DNA from: Vacuolonema iberomarrocanum LEGE 07170 | GTDB taxonomy: Bacteria > Cyanobacteriota > Cyanobacteriia > Elainellales > Elainellaceae | Direction of reading: 5' to 3' | Length of the DNA: 64,000 nt | NCBI GenBank assembly: GCA_015207365.1 | Contig: JADEXA010000009.1 | Span: 62,001 to 126,000, forward strand | Shown here: positions 1 to 9,157 of the stretch, one piece after another | Numbering within the stretch: the stretch's first letter is position 1 | Layout: every line of letters begins with the position of its first letter | Program-made: the position numbers and the translations under genes | The notes under the pieces: model-generated | What the model saw: only the letters and a program-made list of their open reading frames with translations | The model's database searches: none | Told to the model about the DNA's origin: nothing

Positions 1-1
1 T

Positions 2-946
2 CGCTGTCTGGAATCTGTCGTTGGAAATGTGCGTCAGGTGGTATATGTGGACTCTGGTTCTACCGATGGCAGTGTCGAAATGGCGCGTTCTCTAGGAGCG
101 GATGTCGTCGCGTTAGATTTGTCTATTCCCTTTACGGCTGCCCGTGCTCGCAATGCTGGGCTGGAGCGGTTGCTGACGCTATGTCCTGGGCTGGCCTATG
201 TGCAGTTTGTTGATGGCGATTGCGAAGTTGTTGAGGGATGGTTGGATCGGGCGCAGCAGGCGCTAACCGAGCATGCCGACTGGGCCGTAGTCTGTGGGCG
301 ACGGCGGGAGCGTTTCCCAGAGCAGACAATTTACAACAAACTATGTGATATCGAATGGGATACCCCGATAGGCGAAGCGAAGGCCTGCGGTGGAGACGCA
401 ATGATGCGGATTGCCGCGTTGCAGAAAGTTGGGGGCTACAATCCTGCGTTGATTGCTGGGGAGGAGCCCGAACTCTGTGTGCGCTTGCGGCAGGTGGGCT
501 GGAAGGTCTATCGACTTGATGCCGAAATGACGCTACATGATGCCCAGATGACACACTTTGGACAGTGGTGGAGGCGATCGCTCCGAGCTGGCCATGCTTT
601 TGCAGAAGGAGCGTTCCTCCATGGCCAACCCCCAGAATGCCATTGGGTCAAAGAAACCCGTAGCAATTGGCTGTGGGGATTAGTGATTCCTGGAGTGGCG
701 ATCGCCCTTGCTCTCCCGACTCATGGAATCAGCCTTCTGCTGCTTCTGGGCTATGGTTTGATGATCTATAAAATCTATCGCTACATGCGGCAGACAGCGC
801 TATCGTCTGGCGATAGTGCGCTCTATGCGATGTTTTGCGTTCTCGGAAAGTTTCCTAACATGCTGGGGCAGCTAAAGTTCTACCGCAACAAGCTGTTGGG
901 ACAGAAAAGCGGGCTGATTGAGTACAAAGGGGTCGGCAATTCCTGA
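2..946 (+). CDS. Glycosyltransferase family 2 protein (5' end outside window)
   Basis: The reading frame is open from base 2, so the true start lies upstream; the first possible internal start is GTG at 29. The visible part begins in the GT-A fold with VDSGSTDGS, the nucleotide-sugar binding segment typical of GT2 enzymes, followed by an acidic FVDGDCEV stretch in the position of the metal-binding DxD motif. Near the C-terminus a hydrophobic segment (about residues 215-250, LVIPGVAIALAL onward) suggests membrane anchoring. The likely role is transfer of a sugar from an activated donor in cell-surface polysaccharide or glycolipid synthesis; the substrate cannot be read from the sequence. A strong palindrome follows the stop. 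Confidence 0.85.
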   Translation, partial: RCLESVVGNVRQVVYVDSGSTDGSVEMARSLGADVVALDLSIPFTAARARNAGLERLLTLCPGLAYVQFVDGDCEVVEGWLDRAQQALTEHADWAVVCGRRRERFPEQTIYNKLCDIEWDTPIGEAKACGGDAMMRIAALQKVGGYNPALIAGEEPELCVRLRQVGWKVYRLDAEMTLHDAQMTHFGQWWRRSLRAGHAFAEGAFLHGQPPECHWVKETRSNWLWGLVIPGVAIALALPTHGISLLLLLGYGLMIYKIYRYMRQTALSSGDSALYAMFCVLGKFPNMLGQLKFYRNKLLGQKSGLIEYKGVGNS

Positions 947-969
947 GGACAAGACAAAAAACAGAAAAT

Positions 970-1015
970 CTTTGATTTTGGGGGCGCGGGCACCGCTCGC
1001 GCCCCCAAAATAAAG
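970..1015. repeat. Long palindrome after the glycosyltransferase gene
   Basis: Near-perfect inverted repeat with arms CTTTGATTTTGGGGGCGCG and CGCGCCCCCAAAATAAAG around a 9-nt centre. The outer part CTTT(g)ATTTTGG/CCAAAATAAAG recurs in the palindrome at 38487-38533 although the GC-rich inner part differs. It could act as a terminator for the upstream gene, but it belongs by structure to the dispersed palindromes of this window. Confidence 0.8.
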
Positions 1016-1966
1016 GGTTGTAGCAAGGGTTGAATGTTTTTCCTATACCTAGCGGTAATTCTGGTAATACTCGAAACGCCTAATGTTGCGGATTCTTCGT
1101 GAACTCCATGAAGGTCTGATATAGCAACACGAAATATAGAGTGTCCCTTACATGCTGAATCCAAATGTCAGCATGCCAGCAATCGTCTGCTTTGCTATCA
1201 ACTCGTAGATCTTGATTTTGGGTGTAACAAAAATAACACTTCATCAAAACTATATGGAGTTACTGGCCGACAGATAGATCCCGGAAATTCGGAAATAGAA
1301 GCCACAGTAATCTAGCCACACACATTCTGATTTTGTTCTAGCTCCAGGCTTTCATCATGTTCGTCTCAGAGCAAAGTGGGCTGGGATGATCGCAAGAATG
1401 TGGCGTATAACCAATGTGGCCAGCCAGGGTGTTGAGAGCATTGGTGCAGCCCCCCAATTTAGGAACGAACTAAATTTTAGGAACTAAAGGGCTCCAACCT
1501 CGTCGTTGACCGAGACACGGGAAGTCTGATTTCTCGTCATAGTGGGCTGATTTCTCAGCCGCCGTTCGGTTTCGAGTTTTCCAAGGCAGAACGCTCTAAC
1601 TCGTAAATGCCCTCGCCATTGATTGCGTTCGTCTTCTATCGTCGCCAGGTTGGGAAGGATTTTGGCTGGTGCTTCGAAATCGGCAACTCATCATGAAGGG
1701 TTAACAATATCCTCTAGAATGTTCCAAGTCTTGGGGATGGTGATTGTTGCTGGGTGCTTCCGTTCGTTCAGTTACCTGAGATTTTCCTTCGGTACGCAAG
1801 GCGTTTAATATATTTTTCCCTTAGAGGAAATTTGTGTGGATTTACTGAAACTAGAGATGGGACAGAAATAATTGAATGTAACCTGATGCAAGTGTCTTGA
1901 GGTATACGTCTTCGTCAATCAAGACTGCGGTTACTTCCCAACAGATGCGAGGCAATCAGAAAAAGC
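1016..1966. other. Gene-free stretch of about 950 bp
   Basis: No convincing coding region on either strand. The longest open frames are short, lack start signals and show no recognisable motif. A short imperfect hairpin (ACATGCTGA ... TCAGCATG, near 1150-1175) is visible. It could be a decayed gene or the regulatory region of the permease at 1967. Confidence 0.5.
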
Positions 1967-3877
1967 ATGTGGACTGAACAACTTCCGCAGCGGGGTCGGT
2001 TTTCAAAGCCCCGAACTGTATGGCTGATGTTAATCTTTATCGGGTTGTTAGGAATGGTGGCGATCGCCCTACTCGACACATTGTTTCCTGCGCTGCCCAT
2101 GGCCGACCTGGGTTGGCAGGGCTGGTTCACCTTGGCGATAACGCTCGTTGCATTCTTGCTCAACGCCATGACGCCTCTCCCCGTAGAGATGGTGTTCTTG
2201 GGGGCGTTAGCGCTACTGTTTATGACCGGGATCCTCGAGACGGATCAGGCCCTATCTGGCTTCAGCAATAGCGGCATGGTCACAGTCGGTGTTCTCTACA
2301 TCGTTGTATCTGGATTGCAGCAAACCGGGGCACTTGCCTGGATCTCGCAACATGTACTGGGTCTACCCAAGCGAGAATTCGTCGCCTTGGTGCGCCTAAT
2401 GTTTCCCGTCATGGGGCTCAGCGCGTTTCTCAATAACACCCCGGTGGTTGCGATGTTCATTCCTGTGGTGAATGATTGGTGTCGCAAGCTCCAGGTCAGC
2501 CCTTCGAAGTACATGATCCCGCTGAGCTACGCGGCGATTTTTGGCGGGGTCTGCACCCTCGTTGGAACATCCACAAATCTGGTTGTTAATGGTTTGCTCG
2601 TCGCAAATACCGACTATCCCCCCATGCGGATGTTCGATATTGCGGGGATTGGCCTGCCCTGTGCGATCGCTGGAATCATTTTTGTCTTCGCCTTTTCTCG
2701 CTTGTTACTGCCCATGCGCAAACCGGTCATCAGCGCAGGGGTTGATCCGCGACAGTACACCGTCGAGATGGTTGTTGCCCCCAATAGTTCCCTGGTCGGT
2801 CAAAGTATTGAAGCGGCTGGACTGCGCCATTTGCCAGGGTTGTATCTGGTAGAAATTGTGCGGGGCAATCAGGTGCTTGCAGCGGTCAGTCCCAAAGAGG
2901 TATTGCGGGGGTATGACCAGTTAGTGTTTGTGGGTGCGGTCGATTCGATTGTGGATTTGCACCGGATGCGCGGCTTGCAGCCTGCCACCGATCAGGTGTT
3001 CAAGCTCGATAGCCCGCGGTCTGAGCGATGCCTGATCGAAGCGGTCGTTTCGAATACCTGCCCGCTGATTCGCAAGACGATTCGGGAAGGGCAGTTTCGC
3101 ACACGCTACGACGCTGTCGTTCTGGCCGTTGCCCGCAACGGTGAGCGGATGCCGGGAAAAATTGGAGATATTCGCCTCCAGCAAGGGGATGTGCTGTTGC
3201 TCGAAGCCCATGCCAACTTCATGGAGCGCCAACGCGGCTCCCGCGATTTCTATCTGACCAGTGGGGTCCCCGATTCTGAGCCTCCCCGCCACGAGAAAGC
3301 CCCCATTGCCCTCGTGGCCCTGTTGATCATGGTGCTGTTTGCAGCCTTTGGATGGTTGAGCATGTTGAAAGCGGCAACTCTGGCCGCCATGATCATTGTG
3401 GTCGCAGGCTGCTGCTCGCCTGTACGGGCAATGCGCAGTATTGAGTGGTCGGTATTGTTGGTGATTGGTGCGGCCTTAGGGATCAGTCAGGCACTAGAGG
3501 TAACGGGGGCTTCCGAGGCGATCGCCTCCAGTTTCATTGGGGTGGCAGGCGGCAATCCCTGGATTACCCTAGCGGTGATCTATGGCATCACCACGCTGAT
3601 GACCGAGGTGATTACCAACAATGCGGCGGCAGCACTGATGTTTCCGATCTCGTTGTCCATTTCGCAATCGCTTGGCGTTAACTTCATGCCGTTTGTCATT
3701 TGCATCATGATCGCGGCGTCTGCCAGCTTTTCCACTCCCATTGGCTATCAAACAAACCTGATGGTTTACGGCCCAGGGGGCTATAAGTTCACAGATTTTG
3801 CTCGGATCGGAATCCCGCTCAATCTGCTATTTGGCATCATTACGGTGTTGCTAGCGCCCCGTATTTATCCGTTCTAG
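1967..3877 (+). CDS. SLC13-family permease with TrkA-C (RCK_C) domains
   Basis: A 636-residue membrane protein of the divalent-anion:Na+ symporter (SLC13/DASS, ArsB-NhaD-like) fold. Hydrophobic segments occupy about residues 20-245 and 440-636. A soluble insert at about 250-430 reads as two RCK_C (TrkA-C) regulatory domains: the first starts with VEMVVAPNSSLVGQSI, the second lies before residue 430. Signature-like repeats with N-N-T-P in the first half (FLNNTPVVAMFIP) and T-N-N-A in the second (EVITNNAAAALMFP) are the paired ion/substrate-binding motifs of the family. The likely role is sodium-coupled uptake of an inorganic or organic anion such as sulfate at the plasma membrane; the substrate is not determinable. 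ATG start; 636 aa is normal for cyanobacterial members with the TrkA-C insert. Confidence 0.87.
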   Translation: MWTEQLPQRGRFSKPRTVWLMLIFIGLLGMVAIALLDTLFPALPMADLGWQGWFTLAITLVAFLLNAMTPLPVEMVFLGALALLFMTGILETDQALSGFSNSGMVTVGVLYIVVSGLQQTGALAWISQHVLGLPKREFVALVRLMFPVMGLSAFLNNTPVVAMFIPVVNDWCRKLQVSPSKYMIPLSYAAIFGGVCTLVGTSTNLVVNGLLVANTDYPPMRMFDIAGIGLPCAIAGIIFVFAFSRLLLPMRKPVISAGVDPRQYTVEMVVAPNSSLVGQSIEAAGLRHLPGLYLVEIVRGNQVLAAVSPKEVLRGYDQLVFVGAVDSIVDLHRMRGLQPATDQVFKLDSPRSERCLIEAVVSNTCPLIRKTIREGQFRTRYDAVVLAVARNGERMPGKIGDIRLQQGDVLLLEAHANFMERQRGSRDFYLTSGVPDSEPPRHEKAPIALVALLIMVLFAAFGWLSMLKAATLAAMIIVVAGCCSPVRAMRSIEWSVLLVIGAALGISQALEVTGASEAIASSFIGVAGGNPWITLAVIYGITTLMTEVITNNAAAALMFPISLSISQSLGVNFMPFVICIMIAASASFSTPIGYQTNLMVYGPGGYKFTDFARIGIPLNLLFGIITVLLAPRIYPF

Positions 3878-3893
3878 TCAACCGGATTTGAGA
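3872..3893 (+). repeat. Solo end of palindromic family E
   Basis: The stretch TCAACCGGATTTGAGATTA just after the permease stop matches the right terminal module of family E (compare ...GAACCGGATTCGATATTA at 55370-55386 and TTAACCGGATTTGATGTGA at 32288-32306). No hairpin core is attached. It looks like a relic end. Confidence 0.45.
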
Positions 3894-4922
3894 TTATTTG
3901 CTGGCACGGACATAGTAACGCCAGGGTGCAGGATAGCCTTCGATCGTGCGAGTGAGGTCGTTGGGGTTGAGGAACTCTTTGAGGCTGTCGATATCGGCCC
4001 AGGCGGTACGGCGCTGTTCGGCAAGGGAGAGAGGTTCCGCATAGAAGCAGTGGATATCGGTGAAGCCTGCTCGGGCTATCCAAGTTTCCAAGCAGGATTG
4101 GGTCGGGAGAAACCAGATACCTTTGGCCTGAGCGTAGCGCTTGCGGGGGGTGAGGGCGATCGCCTCCTCTCCTGGAATCCCCTGGCAGTCGATGATCAGC
4201 TCGCCTCCAGGTTCCAGGGCTTCTCGCAGTTTGCGGAGTAAGCCGATGGGGTCGGCGTGGTGATAGAGAATGCCCAGGCAAAAAATGGTGTCGAAGACAT
4301 TGGGGTACAGGTCAATATGTTCCACGCCCAGCAGTTCAAAATAGAGGTTGGGTTGCTGGATCAGGTTTTGAATCAGTTGGAAGTTCCAAAAATGCTTGGC
4401 GACGGGTTCAAACCCGATAACCAGTTCAGGATTTTCATGGATCATGCGAAACATGAAGTAGCCATTGTGGCAGCCGATGTCGGCAACTTTACGCTGTGCC
4501 AGGGGTTGGATATGGGGCAGAATGCGCTCCCACTTCAAATCCGATCGCCATTCCGCATCGATGGGTATCCCGAAGAGCTCAAACGGGCCTTTTTTCCATG
4601 GGCAGAATGTTTTGAGGGCAGCCATCCATTGCTCGGCCTGTTTTGGCGTCAGCTCATGGGCTTTGCCGACTCGAATAGCGGCTTCGGAAACGTCAAACCA
4701 CTCTGTTTTCAGCTCATACACCGACTGGACAGCGGCCCGGTAAGGTTGAACCCGATCGCTCCAGATCCAAGGTTGGCGATCGCCGCGTACTTCCAGAATC
4801 GCGACATAGTTGAGCAAGCTCCCGAATTCATCCAAATAATCGGGCGGCCAGAAGGCGATCGCTTCCCGCTCCATTTCCTCTCCTTCCCAGCCATTCATCG
4901 CGTCGACCATAGTGTCCGTCAT
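3894..4922 (-). CDS. cmoB: tRNA U34 carboxymethyltransferase CmoB
   Basis: The 342-residue protein matches the CmoB family: the block WKKGPFELFGIPIDAEWRSD followed by WERILPHI is the family signature, then a Rossmann SAM-type site VADIGCHNGYFMFRM and GILYHHADPIGLL. CmoB transfers the carboxymethyl group of carboxy-SAM (made by CmoA) to 5-hydroxyuridine at tRNA position 34, giving cmo5U, which widens wobble decoding. cmoA lies upstream on the same strand (start 5988), separated by about 290 bp that hold a palindrome, so co-transcription is possible but not tight. Length is normal (E. coli CmoB is about 320 aa). ATG start at 4922. Confidence 0.92.
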   Translation of the reverse strand: MTDTMVDAMNGWEGEEMEREAIAFWPPDYLDEFGSLLNYVAILEVRGDRQPWIWSDRVQPYRAAVQSVYELKTEWFDVSEAAIRVGKAHELTPKQAEQWMAALKTFCPWKKGPFELFGIPIDAEWRSDLKWERILPHIQPLAQRKVADIGCHNGYFMFRMIHENPELVIGFEPVAKHFWNFQLIQNLIQQPNLYFELLGVEHIDLYPNVFDTIFCLGILYHHADPIGLLRKLREALEPGGELIIDCQGIPGEEAIALTPRKRYAQAKGIWFLPTQSCLETWIARAGFTDIHCFYAEPLSLAEQRRTAWADIDSLKEFLNPNDLTRTIEGYPAPWRYYVRASK

Positions 4923-5098
4923 CTTAGGGTGTGGGTTCCGTATTGGGAGAAACCTGTTTTCTCCGGCCAGTTAATGATGAAACAAGAACGCTCTAGCTTT
5001 AGCAACCGGGTTTTTACACCCATGTTCGTAGTAGAGCTATGCATTGTGCCTCTAACTGTTGTCTCAGTTTCTTGTGTCTCAGTTTCTCGCTCCAAACC

Positions 5099-5185
5099 TT
5101 ACGTATTTTGTTGATTGTGTGGCCGTGGAAGCGGCCACACAATCAACGCATTTATCTAGGATTACGCAAGTTTGACGTAAGTTCT
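5099..5185. repeat. Palindromic element, family D copy 1
   Basis: Starts TTACGTATTTTGTTGATTG, with an inner hairpin whose arms TTGATTGTGTGGCCG and CGGCCACACAATCAA flank TGGAAG, and ends with the family-D right module GATTACGCAAGTTTGACGTAAG. It lies between cmoA and cmoB. Confidence 0.85.
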
Positions 5186-5214
5186 GCCCTCAATCAACCC
5201 GCGTTTGGGTGAGC

Positions 5215-5988
5215 TCAGGTTTTTTCTGCAACCAGGGTGAGGAAATTGTGAAATTTGCTGAGAATTTCTACTTGCTTAAATCCAGCCCTGTGGAGCATGG
5301 CGATTTGCTGCGCTTCTGTAAGGGGAACCAGAACGTTTTCTAAAGCTTCTTTTTTACGCTCAATTTCAGTTTGGGCGTAGCCATTACGGGTTTTGAAGGC
5401 TTCATAGTGGCGGGTTAGCTGTTCTTGAAAGCGCGGATAGGGTGATTTCACTTTTTCACTGAGAAATAGCAGACCACCGGGTACCAATCCTGAGTAGATG
5501 GCATTAAGCACCTGCTGGCGATGATGAACTGGGAGAAATTGCAGGGTGTAGTTGAGGATAACGACGCTGCTATTTTCGAAGCTGACCGCTTCGGCGCGAT
5601 CGCACACCAACTCGACCTGATGATGAGCCGGCAGTGTGTTTAGCTTTTGCTGCGCTTTGTCGAGCATCGCCTGAGCGTTATCGACCCCGACAAGTATCGC
5701 AGGCTCTGCCAAAAACCGCCCCAGAAGTTCCAACAACGTCCCTGTAGAACAGCCCACATCAATGATGCGCGTTCCAGGTTGGTAATAAGCCCGTGTCCAG
5801 TGAACCGCCGCCGCGATCGCCTCCCGATACAACGGAATCGACCGCGACACCATGTTGTCAAACACCCGCGCGACATCCTCGTTGAATGCGAATGGCTTCG
5901 GATAAGGCGATTGTTCAAACAGGGCATCCCAGGTCGGATCCAAAAATAACTCGGGATGTAAAAAATCAGACGAATTCGGAGAGTTCAT
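5215..5988 (-). CDS. cmoA: Carboxy-S-adenosyl-L-methionine synthase CmoA
   Basis: About 257 residues from the ATG at 5988 (MNSPNSSDF...). The open frame runs 20 codons further upstream, but that part overlaps a 10-bp-period repeat and does not look like CmoA. Family features: AFNEDVARVFDNMVSRSIP, the SAM site IIDVGCSTGTLLELL, and the characteristic ILNYTLQFLP. CmoA converts SAM and prephenate to carboxy-SAM, the donor for CmoB. E. coli CmoA is 247 aa, so the length fits. Together with cmoB and the TrhP-like genes this gives a full route to cmo5U34. Confidence 0.92.
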   Translation of the reverse strand: MNSPNSSDFLHPELFLDPTWDALFEQSPYPKPFAFNEDVARVFDNMVSRSIPLYREAIAAAVHWTRAYYQPGTRIIDVGCSTGTLLELLGRFLAEPAILVGVDNAQAMLDKAQQKLNTLPAHHQVELVCDRAEAVSFENSSVVILNYTLQFLPVHHRQQVLNAIYSGLVPGGLLFLSEKVKSPYPRFQEQLTRHYEAFKTRNGYAQTEIERKKEALENVLVPLTEAQQIAMLHRAGFKQVEILSKFHNFLTLVAEKT

Positions 5989-6008
5989 AGATGCCTGTTG
6001 ATGAATAG

Positions 6009-6038
6009 AACGTAGATAAACGCGGATGAATGCGGATA
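6009..6038. repeat. Tandem 10-bp repeat upstream of cmoA
   Basis: Three units in a row of AACGTAGATA, AACGCGGATG, AATGCGGATA, just 5' of the cmoA start. A related four-unit array lies just 5' of the cysteine desulfurase gene at 34382-34422. The 10-bp period matches one DNA turn. Confidence 0.7.
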
Positions 6039-6077
6039 TAGAGTACAAATAAACTAGTGTAGATGAAGCGTATTTTT

Positions 6078-6172
6078 TATAGCGCTATGCGCGTTAATTA
6101 AGTACGGTTGTGTGGGGCGCGCCGCGCCCCACACAACCGTTGCTGTGCTTAATGCGGTTGCACACCGCTATA
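6078..6172. repeat. Palindromic element, family A copy 1
   Basis: 95 nt, beginning TATAGCGCTATGCGCGTTA and ending GGTTGCACACCGCTATA. The core is a perfect palindrome with 17-bp arms (CGGTTGTGTGGGGCGCG and its complement) around a single C. It differs from copy 2 (12538-12632) by one base. The two outer ends are imperfect inverted repeats of each other. Confidence 0.95.
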
Positions 6173-6233
6173 AGATGAGAGTATTCTGATTTAACCCGTA
6201 GCTCTCACCTCATCTGTGTCTCTCTGCGTCAAG

Positions 6234-6296
6234 ATTTACGCATTTTGTTGATTTTGTGGCCGCGTCGCGGCCACAAAATCAACAAAATGCGTAAAT
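6234..6296. repeat. Palindromic element, family D copy 2 (perfect 63-nt palindrome)
   Basis: Both arms of 31 bp match exactly around one T: the left arm begins ATTTACGCATTTTGTTGATT and reaches the centre as GTGGCCGCG. The inner part is the same as in copies 3 and 4. It lies 62 bp from family A copy 1, in the gap between the U32-family gene and cmoA. Confidence 0.95.
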
Positions 6297-6322
6297 CCAG
6301 TGCGTTTATCTGTGTTCCAATT

Positions 6323-7528
6323 TCACTCTTCACTTCCTGCCAACAACAACGAACCCGTCACCGCTTTCTTAATCCAATCTGTCAAAAGCAGCTGATCGGC
6401 TTCTCCCTGGGATGTGGGGACCCCCTGGAGGGTGCGGAGGTTGCAGTTTGCTGGGAATGGCAGGCGATCGCCCGTGGGCAGAAGAATCTGGGTATCCGGC
6501 GTTAGGTGAAAGGGTCGCAGGACTCGGAACACCACGTAACTGCCGCCCTCGCCTGCAATCACTTCGGCGATCGCCTGATTGCGCCAGGGGTCGAGGCGGC
6601 GTGTTTTCATGCGGGGAATGAGGGCGGTCGTGCGATTGGCATTGAAGAAAGGAGCGCGGGTGGGGCGATGCCACTGCTGACGGAGAGTAGCAGGGGCACT
6701 GAGGAGTTGCTGACAGATCCTGTCAATGTTGGGGGCTGCATCGGGCGCAGGGGAGAAAGGGCGCAGGTCGATTCGCACCATCGCTAAGCCTGCTTTCCAC
6801 AAGCTTTCTAGACGATCACCAATAAACTGATCCTTGTCGAGAAACATCAGCGTACCATGGGGCGTTTCCACGGTTGGGAAGGGGCGATCGGGATGATCCT
6901 CAAAGGCAATGGTGGCGGCGATATGGGTGGCATCCTCATCCTCCGCGTGCAGCGGATCGGCAAGGAGCGATCGCGGCGAATAGAACAGCAGAATAGGACC
7001 TGCCCCCAGGACTTCGCAGGGTACGGGTAGGGCCTGACAATATTGCACCAACTGGGCTTCCGGTAGTTCGATGGAGAGGATCAGCCGTTCCAGGGTGTGT
7101 CCCAGTAACTCGCACCATCCTTGTAACGCCGACAGGTTATGGTTTCCGGTTTCTGCTATCAGATGCAGGGGCAGGGTAGGATGGTGCTCCTGCATCCAAG
7201 CGGCAGCCCCCAGGTCATTGACCCGCACGGCTGCGAAGGCCGCGAAATCCCAGGTTCTTAGCCGTTCCCCGACGGCCTCCATGGCCTGTTGGGGCATGAG
7301 CGCATCCCATACCAACACTGGGCGTAGCCCTCTAGCACGAGCGGCGATCGCCAATTCCTGCGCGGCTTTTTCTCCTACGCGACCCTGGCGTGCCAACAGC
7401 ATCGGCTCGATCAGCACTTCGGTGAGATCGGGGGCGGCGGTGCAGCGATCGAGGTCGGCAATGGAAGAAATAAAGGTATTGAAGGGCACAGGTCGCGTTT
7501 GAAAGGAACCACAACGGCACGGAGTCAC
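6323..7528 (-). CDS. U32-family (TrhP/UbiV-like) protein without the Cys cluster
   Basis: A 401-residue protein located 18 bp downstream of the canonical U32 gene at 7547-8806 and probably in the same transcript. The order of blocks is like U32 peptidase-family proteins: VNDLGAAAWM, LHLIAETGNHNLSAL, LERLILSIELP, and LFYSPRSLLA at the place where U32 enzymes carry their first cluster cysteines. Those cysteines are missing here. In Bacillus subtilis two adjacent U32 proteins (TrhP1/TrhP2) act together in U34 hydroxylation, so a partner role is a reasonable inference. The GTG start at 7528 overlaps a small dispersed repeat and is uncertain. Confidence 0.7.
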   Translation of the reverse strand: MTPCRCGSFQTRPVPFNTFISSIADLDRCTAAPDLTEVLIEPMLLARQGRVGEKAAQELAIAARARGLRPVLVWDALMPQQAMEAVGERLRTWDFAAFAAVRVNDLGAAAWMQEHHPTLPLHLIAETGNHNLSALQGWCELLGHTLERLILSIELPEAQLVQYCQALPVPCEVLGAGPILLFYSPRSLLADPLHAEDEDATHIAATIAFEDHPDRPFPTVETPHGTLMFLDKDQFIGDRLESLWKAGLAMVRIDLRPFSPAPDAAPNIDRICQQLLSAPATLRQQWHRPTRAPFFNANRTTALIPRMKTRRLDPWRNQAIAEVIAGEGGSYVVFRVLRPFHLTPDTQILLPTGDRLPFPANCNLRTLQGVPTSQGEADQLLLTDWIKKAVTGSLLLAGSEE

Positions 7529-7537
7529 AAAGGTAGG
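7506..7537. repeat. GAACCACAAAGG-type repeat, copy 1
   Basis: GAACCACAACGGCACGGAG followed by TCACAAAGGTAGG, at the border between the two U32-family genes. Related copies: 29613-29675, 34504-34535 and 59304-59338. Confidence 0.6.
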
Positions 7538-7546
7538 ACGGATTGC

Positions 7547-8806
7547 CTAGGATGCAACGGACAACTCAGGGTTGGTTGTTGCTGCTGCTTGGGCATGGCG
7601 GATGGCGGTAAAAGGCGTTAGGGCTTGCCCTTGGTCGGGGAGAGTAGCACGGGGAAGTTTGACGACGCTTTCTTGGCGGAATCGCGATCGCTGTTCACTG
7701 AGCACAGAGTAGAGATCTTTGACTGTCCAAACGATGGGCTCTCCTTGGGGCGGAACGAATTCGAGGGTGTCGCCGACAGCAAGGGGCTCCATGATGTATA
7801 ACACCACATCCGACTCGGTGGTTTCCATCACCATGCCGCTATATTTGTGGGTGCCGGGGTTGACGCCGTAGTGCTTGTGGAAGACGGAGTCATGTCCCGC
7901 CGGTGCATCCAGGGAGCCGGGAAAGTAGTCGCGGTTGGGGAGCGATCGCAACTCGGTAGCGGCCCAATCCAAGAGGGCTTCAGCCCCTTGCCCCGTGGCA
8001 TAGGCATCAATCAGACGGCGGTAGACGCGGGTGGCGATCGCCACGTAGAAGGACGACTTCATGCGTCCCTCTATCTTCAACGAGCAAATGCCTTGACGGA
8101 AAAACTCCCCGACCTGCCCAATCCCCCAGAGGTCGCGGGAGGACATGAAGGTAATGGGTTCGGCGGATGCGGCTCGGTTCGTTGAATCGGCATCGGATTT
8201 GAGGAAATAGGGGATGCGGCAGGATTGGATGCAGCCGCCCCGATTGGAGTCGCGTCCAGCCGTGAAGTTGGAGATGGTGCAATGCCCGGAGTAGGCCATG
8301 CACATGGCTCCGTGGGTAAACATTTCTACTTCCATGCCTGTTTGGCGGTGGATAGCTCCGGCCTCGGCGATGGTGAGTTCGCGTCCAACGATCAACCGCT
8401 TCACGCCAGTGCGCTGCCAGAGCCGAGCGGCAGCAGCATTGAGGCAGGAGGCTTGGGTGGAGAGGTGAACATCCAGGGAAGAGTGACGCTGGATTTCGCG
8501 GATGACACCCAGGTCGGAGGCGATCGCCGCATCAACCCCAATTTCATCTAGGACGCGGCAGTAGTCACCAAATCCTGCAAAATCTTCGTCATGCAGAAAC
8601 GCATTCAGAGTAATGTAGAGTTTTGCCCCATTGCGGTGAGCAAAGGTGGCACCTTCCTGCAGGTCTCCTACGGTGAAGTTGTCTGCCCTTGCCCGCAAGC
8701 CATAGCGTTCCCCCCCGACGTAAACCGCATCGGCTCCGTAGGTGACTGCAACTTTCAATCGCTCCAAGTTTTTTGCAGGGGCGAGTAATTCTGGCTTGTT
8801 CATCAT
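7547..8806 (-). CDS. trhP: U32-family tRNA hydroxylation protein (TrhP/YegQ-like)
   Basis: A 419-residue protein with typical U32 features: N-terminal ELLAPAKNLERLKVAV, YGADAVYVGGERYGLRA, then the iron-sulfur ligand region MCMAYSGHCTIS followed by RGGCIQSCR, which supplies four conserved cysteines. TrhP proteins use prephenate to hydroxylate U34 of tRNA, producing ho5U, the substrate for CmoB. Clustering with cmoA and cmoB supports this role over peptidase activity or another U32 function. The start used is the first of two adjacent ATG codons (MMNKPELLAP). Confidence 0.85.
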   Translation of the reverse strand: MMNKPELLAPAKNLERLKVAVTYGADAVYVGGERYGLRARADNFTVGDLQEGATFAHRNGAKLYITLNAFLHDEDFAGFGDYCRVLDEIGVDAAIASDLGVIREIQRHSSLDVHLSTQASCLNAAAARLWQRTGVKRLIVGRELTIAEAGAIHRQTGMEVEMFTHGAMCMAYSGHCTISNFTAGRDSNRGGCIQSCRIPYFLKSDADSTNRAASAEPITFMSSRDLWGIGQVGEFFRQGICSLKIEGRMKSSFYVAIATRVYRRLIDAYATGQGAEALLDWAATELRSLPNRDYFPGSLDAPAGHDSVFHKHYGVNPGTHKYSGMVMETTESDVVLYIMEPLAVGDTLEFVPPQGEPIVWTVKDLYSVLSEQRSRFRQESVVKLPRATLPDQGQALTPFTAIRHAQAAATTNPELSVAS

Positions 8807-9157
8807 GGCACATTCCTCTTCCTGTTCATCCTAAACTGCGGGACAGCTCTTTTGACTATCCTTCTGTCTGGGATGGGCATGGCCAAACAGGATGGTGCTG
8901 TATCTAAGCTAAGGCAGTCTACGATTTTTTTGAATACTTGGTTTGCTCTACAGAACTTAAGCATTCCTAGGGTTCAGACGCTTGGCAATTTGGGAATTAT
9001 TTAGTTAATTAATGAAAATTGCGGGTCAGATTGCAGGGATAGAATTTCTCTGCATAACTGAAACTCGGCGTACGCCGCATTTGACTATCCAATTTTTCTC
9101 TCCTCATTAAAAATTTGTCTTCCTGACTATCGCCCTACCACTCAGTCCCGTTTTATC
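8807..9157. other. Divergent intergenic region (about 350 bp)
   Basis: Lies between the trhP-like gene (leftward) and the diguanylate cyclase gene (rightward), so it should hold promoters for both. AT-rich in the middle (near 8990-9020). I see no clear operator or palindrome. Confidence 0.5.

Noticed and set aside
1623..1808. 61-codon frame in the gap before the permease gene
   Set aside because: Alternates with stops in other frames, no known motif and no ribosome binding site; regarded as non-coding.
5099..6296. CRISPR-like spacing of palindromic repeats
   Set aside because: The repeats are not regularly spaced, there are only a few at each place, and they are self-complementary over their whole length; no cas genes.
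9106..9157. Search for an ATG start for the diguanylate cyclase
   Set aside because: No in-frame ATG or GTG precedes the first helix closely; TTG 9158 kept as the best though uncertain start.
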